DNA of 15,536 bases from the NCBI GenBank assembly GCA_905215205.1, contig CAJMPK010000021.1:1-15536 (forward strand), read 5' to 3'. Shown one piece after another: positions 6,481 to 12,675 of this stretch. Positions within the stretch are counted from its first letter, which is position 1; each line of letters begins with the position of its first letter. The position numbers were made by a program, and so were the translations under genes. This stretch comes from an uncultured bacterium (GTDB lineage Bacteria > Actinomycetota > Coriobacteriia > Coriobacteriales > Coriobacteriaceae). Under the pieces are notes generated by a model. That model did no database searches, was not told the DNA's origin, and was given only the letters and a program-made list of their open reading frames with translations.

Positions 6481-7488
6481 GTGGCGAACGCCATCGATCA
6501 ACTCACGGATCGCGTGCTCGTGCTCGGCCGTCTCACCATCGTCCGCCGCGCCATCACCGCTGTGGCAGTCACCATTTCCGCCGTTCTCCAGACATTCCTG
6601 ATCCAGGCGTTCATTCGGCCCGCCGACCTGCTTCCGAGCGGTCTCACCGGCGTCGCGGTCCTGCTCGATCGCGTTACCTCGCTGGGCGGCGTTCACATCG
6701 ACATCTCGCTCGGTATGCTCGCGCTCAACATCCCTGTGGCGCTCCTATGCTGGAGCGGCATTAGCAAGCGCTTCGTCATCTTCTCGATGATGCAGGTCGT
6801 GCTCTCGTCGCTGTTCCTCAACATCTTTCACTTTTCCCCGTTTTTGGGCGACAAGATCATGCTCATCATTTTTGGCGGCGTGGTCTCGGGTCTGGGCGCT
6901 GCCATCGCGCTCAAGTCCGGCGCATCCACCGGCGGCACCGACTTTATCGCGTTGTGGGTTTCCAACCACACGGGCAAGACCATCTGGGGCGTCATCTTTG
7001 GTTTCAACTGCTTTATCCTGGCGATCTTTGGTTTTATGTTTGGCTGGGACAACGCAGCGTACTCCATCGTGTTCCAGTTTATTTCGACCAAGGCCATCGA
7101 CAGCTTCTATCGTCGCTACGATCGCGTGACGCTGCAAATCACGACGCGTAAGGCCGACGAGGTCATGACCGCCTATGTTGACCATTTTCAGCACGGCATT
7201 AGCTGCGCCGAGGTCATCGGCGGATACAGCCGCGAAAAGATGTACCTGCTGCACGCCGTTGTCTCGACCTACGAGAGCCAGGACATTATCAAGCTGGTGT
7301 GCGACATTGATCCCGGCGCCGTGATCAACGTGTTCCACACGCTCAACTTTGTGGGCGGCTGGTGGGGCGGTCATGTCGACGAGCCCATGCCCACGGCCGT
7401 TCCCGATCCCGACAAGCCCGCGCGCATGGCCAGCAAGCAGGCGCGCCTCAGCGAGCAGGACAGCCTGCAGCAGGACGACGGCAAGTAG
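6481..7488 (+). CDS. YitT-family membrane protein (DUF161 + DUF2179)
   Basis: This protein has 335 residues. About five membrane segments (around 20-200) form the YitT/DUF161 region, including LIQAFIRPADLLPSGLTGVA and the loop KSGASTGGTDFIALW. A soluble C-terminal DUF2179-like domain (about 215-305) contains GISCAEVIGGYSREKMYLL. A charged tail rich in Pro, Ala, Gln and Asp ends the protein and makes it longer than the usual 280-290 residues. The GTG start at 6481 is supported by AAAGGAG at 6469-6475 with 5-nt spacing. The biochemical function of YitT proteins is unknown; transport has been suggested from their topology. It stands alone between an inverted-repeat element and a terminator, and nothing ties it to the sugar pathway beyond position. 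Confidence 0.88.
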   Translation: MANAIDQLTDRVLVLGRLTIVRRAITAVAVTISAVLQTFLIQAFIRPADLLPSGLTGVAVLLDRVTSLGGVHIDISLGMLALNIPVALLCWSGISKRFVIFSMMQVVLSSLFLNIFHFSPFLGDKIMLIIFGGVVSGLGAAIALKSGASTGGTDFIALWVSNHTGKTIWGVIFGFNCFILAIFGFMFGWDNAAYSIVFQFISTKAIDSFYRRYDRVTLQITTRKADEVMTAYVDHFQHGISCAEVIGGYSREKMYLLHAVVSTYESQDIIKLVCDIDPGAVINVFHTLNFVGGWWGGHVDEPMPTAVPDPDKPARMASKQARLSEQDSLQQDDGK

Positions 7489-7538
7489 GGTCTTGGCATT
7501 TTGCCGGCCCGTCGCGATCCTGCCCGCTTGAGCCCCTC

Positions 7539-7567
7539 GAAAGCCTCGCTGCTTTCGGGAGGCTTTC
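7539..7567 (+). terminator. Probable terminator after the YitT gene
   Basis: GAAAGCCTC (7539-7547) pairs perfectly with GAGGCTTTC (7559-7567) around an 11-nt loop and is followed by the short GTTT. The T run is weak, but the position 51 nt after the YitT stop fits termination. Confidence 0.6.
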
Positions 7568-7572
7568 GTTTG

Positions 7573-7616
7573 CCCAGGTAAAACCCACCAAAACGAAGCT
7601 GTCGCTTTTTGGTAGG
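7573..7616 (+). repeat. 44-bp dispersed repeat, copy 2 (leader of GntR gene)
   Basis: It begins CCCAGGTAAAACCCACC and ends TTTTTGGTAGG, in the same orientation as the downstream GntR gene, whose start is 92 nt further on. It directly follows the YitT terminator. GGGAGG follows, then a tiny possible leader ORF (GTG 7621 to TAA 7647, eight codons) that is too weakly supported to call a gene. Confidence 0.78.
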
Positions 7617-7658
7617 GAGGGTGTATCGTTTTATCATTATGAGGTAACATGAACCTAG

Positions 7659-7671
7659 ACGTTATATACGT
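7659..7671. promoter_or_regulatory. Candidate autoregulatory GntR operator
   Basis: ACGT-TATAT-ACGT (7659-7671) is a 13-bp site with 4-bp inverted arms, matching the arrangement at 1509-1521 and nearly that at 237-249. It lies 38 bp before the GntR start, where GntR proteins often bind to control their own gene. The surrounding 16-mer (7660-7675) also resembles the reverse complement of the DMT upstream site at about 12 of 16 positions. Confidence 0.5.
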
Positions 7672-7708
7672 ATTAGTTATTTCGATATTTCGATAAGAGT
7701 GATTAGAT

Positions 7709-8428
7709 ATGCCTGCGCCCAAAAATGCACCGCTTTACCAGCAGATTTACGACGAAATCAAGGATGCGATCGAGAAAGGTGTTTATGCACCCAAGGAGCG
7801 TATCCCGTCCGAGCTTGAGCTTGCCGACCAGTATGAGGTGAGCCGTATTACCGTGCGCCGCGCCGTCGAGGAGCTCTGCTCCGATGGCTACCTGGTTAAG
7901 CAACAGGGCCGTGGCACCTTTGTTTCCACGCCGCATATCAATCGCCAGTTCCATGCCTCGACGCTGCAGACGTTTACCGCGCTGTGTGCCGACAACGGCA
8001 TGAAGGCCGGTGCACACGTGGTCGATCGCCAGATCGTTCCGGCGCGCCAAAACGAGATGGAGTTCTTTGGCTTGCAGAAGGATGCGCTGCTGCTGCATAT
8101 CAAGCGCGTGCGCACGGCCGACGGCGAGCCCATCTTTGAGGAGAACGTCTTTGTGCCGTTTGACGCCTACCGTGAACTGTTGACAGCCGACCTTGAGGAC
8201 AAGTCGATTTTTGCCGAGGTCGAGCGTGTTGGCGGAACGCCGATTGTCTCGGTTGGCTACCGCACGGTCGAGGCCGTTCGAGCTAACGCCGAGCAGGCGG
8301 CCGAGCTGGGCATTGCTCCGCACGATCCGCTGCTCAACCTGCGCGCCGGCTTTATCGGTCCCAATGGCGAGCCGGTCTTGCTCGGCAAACAGTACTACGT
8401 GGGCAGCCGCTACGTCATGGTCCTGTAG
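7709..8428 (+). CDS. GntR-family (HutC/UTRA) transcriptional regulator 1
   Basis: This 239-residue DNA-binding protein has a winged helix of the GntR type at residues 8-75 (IPSELELADQYEVSRITVRRAVEEL and QQGRGTFV) and a UTRA effector domain at about 90-237, ending GSRYVMVL. UTRA domains typically bind sugar phosphates or related metabolites, and E. coli FrlR, the fructoselysine regulator, belongs to this class. The ATG at 7709 leads directly into the HTH, but its ribosome binding site is poor. The leader carries a candidate operator shared with the DMT and PTS promoters. I infer local control of fructosamine uptake, with a phosphorylated Amadori compound as possible inducer. A paralogue is encoded at 10674. 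The family call is strong; the regulon is inference. Confidence 0.92.
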   Translation: MPAPKNAPLYQQIYDEIKDAIEKGVYAPKERIPSELELADQYEVSRITVRRAVEELCSDGYLVKQQGRGTFVSTPHINRQFHASTLQTFTALCADNGMKAGAHVVDRQIVPARQNEMEFFGLQKDALLLHIKRVRTADGEPIFEENVFVPFDAYRELLTADLEDKSIFAEVERVGGTPIVSVGYRTVEAVRANAEQAAELGIAPHDPLLNLRAGFIGPNGEPVLLGKQYYVGSRYVMVL

Positions 8429-8435
8429 GGTTGGT

Positions 8436-8459
8436 TCCGCCGTTCTAACGAACGGCGGA
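8436..8459 (+). other. Perfect 10-bp hairpin after GntR regulator 1
   Basis: TCCGCCGTTC (8436-8445) pairs perfectly with GAACGGCGGA (8450-8459) around a TAAC loop, 8 nt after the GntR stop. The GC-rich stem and position suggest a transcription end, but no T run follows, so it could instead act with Rho or protect the mRNA 3' end. Confidence 0.5.
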
Positions 8460-8500
8460 CCGGCCGACGCTGCAAACGCCCCTAAGCGGCAATCTGCAGA

Positions 8501-8568
8501 ATGAGCGTGGATAATCTCCCGTTTTTTGCTTGGTGACGGGCTCAAAGTGGGAGATTATCCACGCTCAT
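8501..8568. repeat. Perfect 20-bp inverted repeat with 28-nt spacer
   Basis: The left arm (8501-8520, beginning ATGAGCGTGGATAATC) and right arm (8549-8568) are exact reverse complements. The left arm is followed by GTTTTTTGC. A partial third copy of the right arm, ATCCACGCTCGT, lies at 8586-8597. The exactness of 20 bp in non-coding DNA points to a recent or maintained repeat element rather than a plain terminator. Confidence 0.82.
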
Positions 8569-8657
8569 CAGGAAAGTGTCCAAAAATCCACGCTCGTTCG
8601 CCTTGGATTACGTTGCCCGTGGCCGACGGCGGCGCGGCACCGGTCCGCGTGGCGGCG

Positions 8658-8663
8658 TATAAT
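8658..8663 (+). promoter_or_regulatory. Candidate -10 of the recQ-gntR transcript
   Basis: A consensus TATAAT lies 31 nt before the recQ start. No recognisable -35 lies 16-18 bp upstream, so the call rests on one hexamer. Confidence 0.4.
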
Positions 8664-8694
8664 CGGCGGCAGATGACTTGGACGTTAGGAAACC

Positions 8695-10671
8695 ATGACC
8701 GATAGCATGCAGCAGATGGCGCTTGACACGCTCGGCGCCTATTTTGGCTACACCTCGTTTCGCCCGGGGCAGGACCGCATGGTGGATGCGATTCTTGCAG
8801 GCCGCGATGCGCTGGGTGTTATGCCCACGGGCGCCGGCAAGTCCATTTGCTACCAGGTGCCCGCGCTCATGCTGCCCGGCATCACCTTTGTGGTGAGTCC
8901 GCTGCTGTCGCTTATGGAAGACCAGACCCGTGCGTTGCTCGCGGCGGGTGCACGACCCAGCTATCTCAACTCCAGCCTTACTCCGGCCCAGCAAAATACC
9001 GTGCTCAAGCGGGCGCGCGAGGGCCGCTACCAGCTTATGTACGTGGCGCCCGAGCGCCTGCTCGAGCCGCGCTTTTTAGCCTTTGCCCAGGAGGCCGCGG
9101 GTTCCGCCGGCATTGGCGTGCCGCTCGTGGCCATTGACGAGGCCCACTGCGTAAGCCAATGGGGCCAGGATTTCCGCCCCGCCTATCTGCAGATTCGCGA
9201 GTTCATCGATTCCCTGCCGCGGCGCCCCATCGTGGCGGCCTTTACCGCCACGGCGACCGAGCGCGTGCGAGCGGACATTCAGCAGATGCTCGGCCTGCAA
9301 AACCCCGCGACGGTGGTGACGGGCTTCGATCGCAAGAACCTCTACTTTGGTTGCGAGGAGATGGGCGACAAGGCCAAGACTGCCTGGGTGCGCGACTACG
9401 TGATTGCGCATTCGAGCGAGAGCGGCATCGTGTATTGCTCGACTCGCAAGACGGTCGATGCGCTGGCGGGCGAGCTTGCCGAGGCGCTGGGCCCCAGCGG
9501 CATTCGCGTGGGCCGTTATCATGCCGGCATGGGCAACGACGCCCGCCGCCAAAGCCAGCGCGCCTTTATCGACGACGATATCCAGGTGATGGTTGCCACC
9601 AACGCCTTTGGCATGGGCATCGACAAGCCCAACGTGCGCTACGTGATTCATAACAATGTGCCCGAGAGCATCGAAGCCTACTACCAGGAGGCGGGCCGCG
9701 CCGGCCGCGATGGCGATCCAGCAAGCTGCCACCTGCTGTGGAACGGCAACGATTTCCGTATGCGCCGCTTTTTGATCGACCGCGGCGATGCGGCCGACGA
9801 GGCGCTTGACGACGAGCAGCGCGCGTGGGCGCTCCAGAACCGATATCGTCTGCTCAGCCAGATGGAGGGCTACTGCAATACCACCGGATGCCTGCGCGAA
9901 TACATGCTGCGCTACTTTGGCGACGAGGCGGCGGCCGAGCATGCGGCAGCCGCCGCGGGCGGCACGGCAGACGACGCCAAGGGCTGCGGCAACTGCAGCA
10001 ACTGCCTCACGCAGTTCGAGGTCGAGGACGTCACCGATATGGCCCGCGCCGCCGTCCACTATGTGGCCACGCGACCCATGCGCTTTGGCAAGTCGCTGAT
10101 CGCCGACGTGCTTCACGGCGGCAACACCGAGCGCATTCGCCAGATGCATCTGGACGAGGACCGCGGCTACGGTGAGCTGTCGAGCGAATCGGTCGGGCGC
10201 ATCAAGGACATCATCGGCCAGCTGTGCGGTCGCGGTTATCTGGCCGCCTCGCAGGGGCAGTACCCGGTCGTGGGGTTGGGTCCGCGTGCCGGCGAGGTCG
10301 AGGACGAGGCGTTCGCCTTTACCGTTAAGCGTCGCGCGTCCAAGCGCAAGGCCTCGGCCCGCGCTCGCCGTGCGGTGGATCTGCTGCGCGAGGAGGCCGA
10401 GATGGATCAGCGACCGCGCGTGGGCGACGATGCCGAGCTGTTTGAGCGCCTGCGTGCCCTGCGCAAGGAGATTTCGACCGAGCTGGAGATGGCGCCGTAT
10501 ATGGTCTTCTCCGACAAGGCCCTGCGCGGCCTGTGCCGCTTGCGCCCTCAGGCACGCGACGAGCTTATCCGGGTCAACGGCATCGGCGAGAAAAAGGCCG
10601 ACGCCTTTGGCGAGCAGTTTATGGCGGCGATTGAAGAATTTGAGTCCGAGCATGCGCGGGATGGAGCGTAA
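8695..10671 (+). CDS. recQ: ATP-dependent DNA helicase RecQ
   Basis: This 658-residue 3'-5' DNA helicase acts in recombination and fork repair. Domains in order: helicase core with Walker A MPTGAGKS (Lys49), DEAH box (148-151) followed by the RecQ aromatic loop SQWGQDF, motif III AFTATAT (182-188) and motif VI QEAGRAGRDG (331-340). A zinc site uses Cys399, Cys431, Cys434 and Cys437; the gap between the first and second cysteines is widened by an Ala-rich insert. The winged-helix RQC region is at about 445-560, and an HRDC domain at about 580-655 contains GIGEKKADAFGEQF. The length is slightly above the 609 residues of the E. coli protein. The ATG at 8695 has TTAGGA 4 nt upstream. The stop is 2 nt before the second GntR gene, so the two are probably co-transcribed, although their functions look unrelated. 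Confidence 0.96.
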   Translation: MTDSMQQMALDTLGAYFGYTSFRPGQDRMVDAILAGRDALGVMPTGAGKSICYQVPALMLPGITFVVSPLLSLMEDQTRALLAAGARPSYLNSSLTPAQQNTVLKRAREGRYQLMYVAPERLLEPRFLAFAQEAAGSAGIGVPLVAIDEAHCVSQWGQDFRPAYLQIREFIDSLPRRPIVAAFTATATERVRADIQQMLGLQNPATVVTGFDRKNLYFGCEEMGDKAKTAWVRDYVIAHSSESGIVYCSTRKTVDALAGELAEALGPSGIRVGRYHAGMGNDARRQSQRAFIDDDIQVMVATNAFGMGIDKPNVRYVIHNNVPESIEAYYQEAGRAGRDGDPASCHLLWNGNDFRMRRFLIDRGDAADEALDDEQRAWALQNRYRLLSQMEGYCNTTGCLREYMLRYFGDEAAAEHAAAAAGGTADDAKGCGNCSNCLTQFEVEDVTDMARAAVHYVATRPMRFGKSLIADVLHGGNTERIRQMHLDEDRGYGELSSESVGRIKDIIGQLCGRGYLAASQGQYPVVGLGPRAGEVEDEAFAFTVKRRASKRKASARARRAVDLLREEAEMDQRPRVGDDAELFERLRALRKEISTELEMAPYMVFSDKALRGLCRLRPQARDELIRVNGIGEKKADAFGEQFMAAIEEFESEHARDGA

Positions 10672-10673
10672 CG

Positions 10674-11429
10674 ATGGCATTCGACGATAAAACCGACCGC
10701 ACTGACGTGCCCGCCGTGCCGCTGTACCAGCAGGTCATGGACGACCTAAAGGGCGAGATCGCACGCGGCGTGTACGCGGCCGGCTCGCGCATTCCTTCCG
10801 AGATGGAGCTCGCGAAGTCTTACGGCGTGGGGCGCATCACCGTGCGCCGCGCCATCGAGGAGCTGTCGCGTGCGGGGTATCTCAACCGCCAGCAGGGGAG
10901 GGGCACGTTTGTGTGCGCTCCCAAGCTCAAGCGCAAGATTCGCCAGAAGGGTGACGTCCAGAGCTTTACTGAGGGTTGTGCTGCCAACGACATGGCGCCG
11001 GGTGCGCGCCTGGTGTCGCGCACGGTGGTTGCGGCGACGCGCAAGGATGCATCGTTTTTTGGCGTGGAGCCCGGCTGCGAGCTCATCGTGGTCGAGCGCG
11101 TGCGCACGGCCGACGGCATCCCCGTCATGCTCGAGAACAACGCCTTTGTGCTCGCCGACCATCCCTACCTGCAGACGCTGGCCGACGAGGACCTCACCGA
11201 TAACTCAATCTTTGCGCTCGTTGCCGAGCATTCGGGTCGCGCGCCGCTCAAGTCCGACCCCTGCACCGTGGAGATTGCGCTTGCCGATACTCAGACGGCC
11301 CCGCTGCTGGAGGTGCCGGTCGGCGAGCCTCTCTTCTATATGGAGGCCTACTTTATCGACGCCGGCGGGCGCCCTCTACTGCTCGGCCGCCAAAAGATCG
11401 TGGGCTCGCGCTACGTCTTCGACATCTAA
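10674..11429 (+). CDS. GntR-family (HutC/UTRA) transcriptional regulator 2
   Basis: This 251-residue protein is a paralogue of the regulator at 7709. The winged helix lies at about 16-82 (LYQQVMDDLKGEIARGVY, RITVRRAIEEL, QQGRGTFV) and the UTRA domain at about 100-249, ending GSRYVFDI. The two proteins share nearly the same recognition-helix core (RITVRRA), but differ just before it (YGVG here, YEVS there), so their DNA targets may differ. The ATG lies 2 nt after the recQ stop, with a GGAG inside the recQ end, which implies translational coupling. The next gene downstream is the second deglycase, preceded by two direct-repeat boxes that are good candidates for this regulator's binding sites. 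Effector and targets are inferred only from context. Confidence 0.92.
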   Translation: MAFDDKTDRTDVPAVPLYQQVMDDLKGEIARGVYAAGSRIPSEMELAKSYGVGRITVRRAIEELSRAGYLNRQQGRGTFVCAPKLKRKIRQKGDVQSFTEGCAANDMAPGARLVSRTVVAATRKDASFFGVEPGCELIVVERVRTADGIPVMLENNAFVLADHPYLQTLADEDLTDNSIFALVAEHSGRAPLKSDPCTVEIALADTQTAPLLEVPVGEPLFYMEAYFIDAGGRPLLLGRQKIVGSRYVFDI

Positions 11430-11438
11430 CGTCCACAG

Positions 11439-11455
11439 ATAGAACAACATAGAAC
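11439..11455 (+). promoter_or_regulatory. Direct-repeat box 1 upstream of deglycase 2
   Basis: ATAGAAC-AAC-ATAGAAC is two identical heptamers starting 10 bp apart, one helical turn. It starts 10 nt after the GntR 2 stop. A near-identical box lies 62 bp downstream. Two spaced copies around a promoter suggest a regulator binding both, possibly with looping. Confidence 0.6.
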
Positions 11456-11472
11456 AAATTTGCTGAGATGAC

Positions 11473-11517
11473 TTCACGGGCGTTGTTACACGTGCTATAA
11501 ATAGGACAACATAGAAC
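11473..11517 (+). promoter_or_regulatory. Promoter and direct-repeat box 2 of deglycase 2
   Basis: A -35-like TTCACG (11473-11478) and -10 TATAAA (11496-11501) are spaced 17 bp apart. Box 2, ATAGGAC-AAC-ATAGAAC (11501-11517), differs from box 1 by one base and covers the expected transcription start, where bound protein would block initiation. The arrangement fits repression by GntR 2, encoded just upstream. Confidence 0.55.
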
Positions 11518-11539
11518 GACAGCAGGTACGAGCTGTCGT
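11516..11539 (+). other. Leader hairpin of deglycase 2
   Basis: ACGACAGC (11516-11523) pairs perfectly with GCTGTCGT (11532-11539) around an 8-nt loop, just after the predicted transcription start and before the RBS AAGGAGGAG (11558-11566). It may stabilise the 5' end of the message. Confidence 0.45.
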
Positions 11540-11573
11540 CGTTCAAAGCCGCCCCACAAGGAGGAGCATCAGC

Positions 11574-12542
11574 ATGAACGCACATGATCTGGTTCAGGAA
11601 ATCATCGAGCGCAAGGACAAGATCGAGAACGTCTTTTGGATCGCCTGTGGCGGTTCGATGATCGATCTCATGCCGGCCAACGAGCTGCTCAAGCGTGAGG
11701 CCACCACGTTTACCTCGACGGTCTACACGGCACGCGAGTTTTGCCTGATGACCCCCAAGAGCCTTGGCGAGAAGTCGCTCGTTATTGCCTGCAGCCACAG
11801 CGGCAACACGCAGGAGGTCGTCGACGGCTGCGAGATGGCGCTGGCCGCCGGTGCCGAGGTCGTTGCCCTCACCGACTGCGAGGGCTCCAAGATCGACAAC
11901 GGCAAGTGGACTACCTGGGTCTATCCCTGGGGCGAGGGCGTGCCGCAGGCCGAGGTGCCGCAGGGTATCGGCGCTCTGATCGCCGCCGAGCTGCTCGACC
12001 AGCAGGAAGGCTACGAGGCACTCGCCGACATGTACGAGGGCCTCAAGCAGATGGATGCGCTGCTGCCCGCCGCTCGCGAGAAGGTCAACGCCGAGCTGGG
12101 CGCCCGCTTTGCCGAGCTCTGCCAGCAGCACAAGTTCTTCTATATCCTGGGCTCCGGACCCAACTTTAGCCAGACCTACGCCATGGCCATCTGCTCGCTC
12201 ATGGAGATGCAGTGGCAGCACTGCTGCTACATCCACTCCGGCGAGTATTTCCACGGTCCCTTCGAGGCCACCGAGCCCGGCGTGTTCTACTTTGTGCAGC
12301 TCGGATCGGGCGAGTGCCGCCCCATGGAGGAGCGTGCACTTGCATTCCTCAACACGCACACCGATACGATTATGGTGCTCGACGCGCTTGAGTACGGCGT
12401 GGGCGAGGTGCCTGCCAGCGTGCGTTCGTTCCTGGAGCCGATCTTCTTCTACGCGATGAGCTGCGAGCTGCGCGCCGCCCGCGGCAAGGTCTTCGACCAC
12501 AGCCCCGAGGTTCGTCGCTACATGGGCATCGAGCAGTACTAG
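11574..12542 (+). CDS. Second SIS-domain fructosamine-6-phosphate deglycase
   Basis: This 322-residue cytoplasmic protein has the same two-SIS architecture as the enzyme at 4353. Domain 1 shows FWIACGGSMIDL and CSHSGNTQEV; domain 2 holds the catalytic pair Glu211 (LMEMQW) and His227 (EYFHGPFE), again 16 residues apart. The C-terminus, SPEVRRYMGIEQY, aligns with TMRRYMWKLSY of the other copy. Large differences between the copies, including GSGPN here versus SGASE in the second sugar-phosphate loop, suggest different substrates rather than redundancy. In Salmonella, gfrE and gfrF encode two such deglycases, for glucoselysine- and fructoselysine-6-phosphate; the same split is plausible, but which is which cannot be told. 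It stands alone behind its own promoter and boxes, and a strong terminator follows. Confidence 0.87.
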   Translation: MNAHDLVQEIIERKDKIENVFWIACGGSMIDLMPANELLKREATTFTSTVYTAREFCLMTPKSLGEKSLVIACSHSGNTQEVVDGCEMALAAGAEVVALTDCEGSKIDNGKWTTWVYPWGEGVPQAEVPQGIGALIAAELLDQQEGYEALADMYEGLKQMDALLPAAREKVNAELGARFAELCQQHKFFYILGSGPNFSQTYAMAICSLMEMQWQHCCYIHSGEYFHGPFEATEPGVFYFVQLGSGECRPMEERALAFLNTHTDTIMVLDALEYGVGEVPASVRSFLEPIFFYAMSCELRAARGKVFDHSPEVRRYMGIEQY

Positions 12543-12593
12543 GTAACGGGAAAAGCAGTCACCTTCGATTCGCAAGGGCACTGCGTGAGCCAA

Positions 12594-12633
12594 AAAGCGG
12601 GTCGCACCGGGAATTTCCGGTGCGACCCGCTTT
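12594..12633. terminator. Bidirectional terminator between convergent genes
   Basis: AAAGCGGGTCGCACCGG (12594-12610) pairs perfectly over 17 bp with 12617-12633 around the loop GAATTT. An A run precedes (12592-12596) and TTT closes the right arm, so it can end transcription from the deglycase on the plus strand and from the dehydrogenase on the minus strand. It lies 51 nt after the deglycase stop and about 43 nt beyond the dehydrogenase stop. Confidence 0.9.
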
Positions 12634-12675
12634 GCATGGCGTCCGTATGAGCGAGGTGCCGCGTCAATCGGCAGA

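Noticed and set aside
7621..7647. Eight-codon leader peptide before GntR 1
   Set aside because: The GTG lies against the purine run with no spacing, and no attenuator structure follows.
9076..10680. 534-residue minus-strand open frame inside recQ
   Set aside because: Antisense shadow of a well-conserved helicase; no recognisable domain or start signal.
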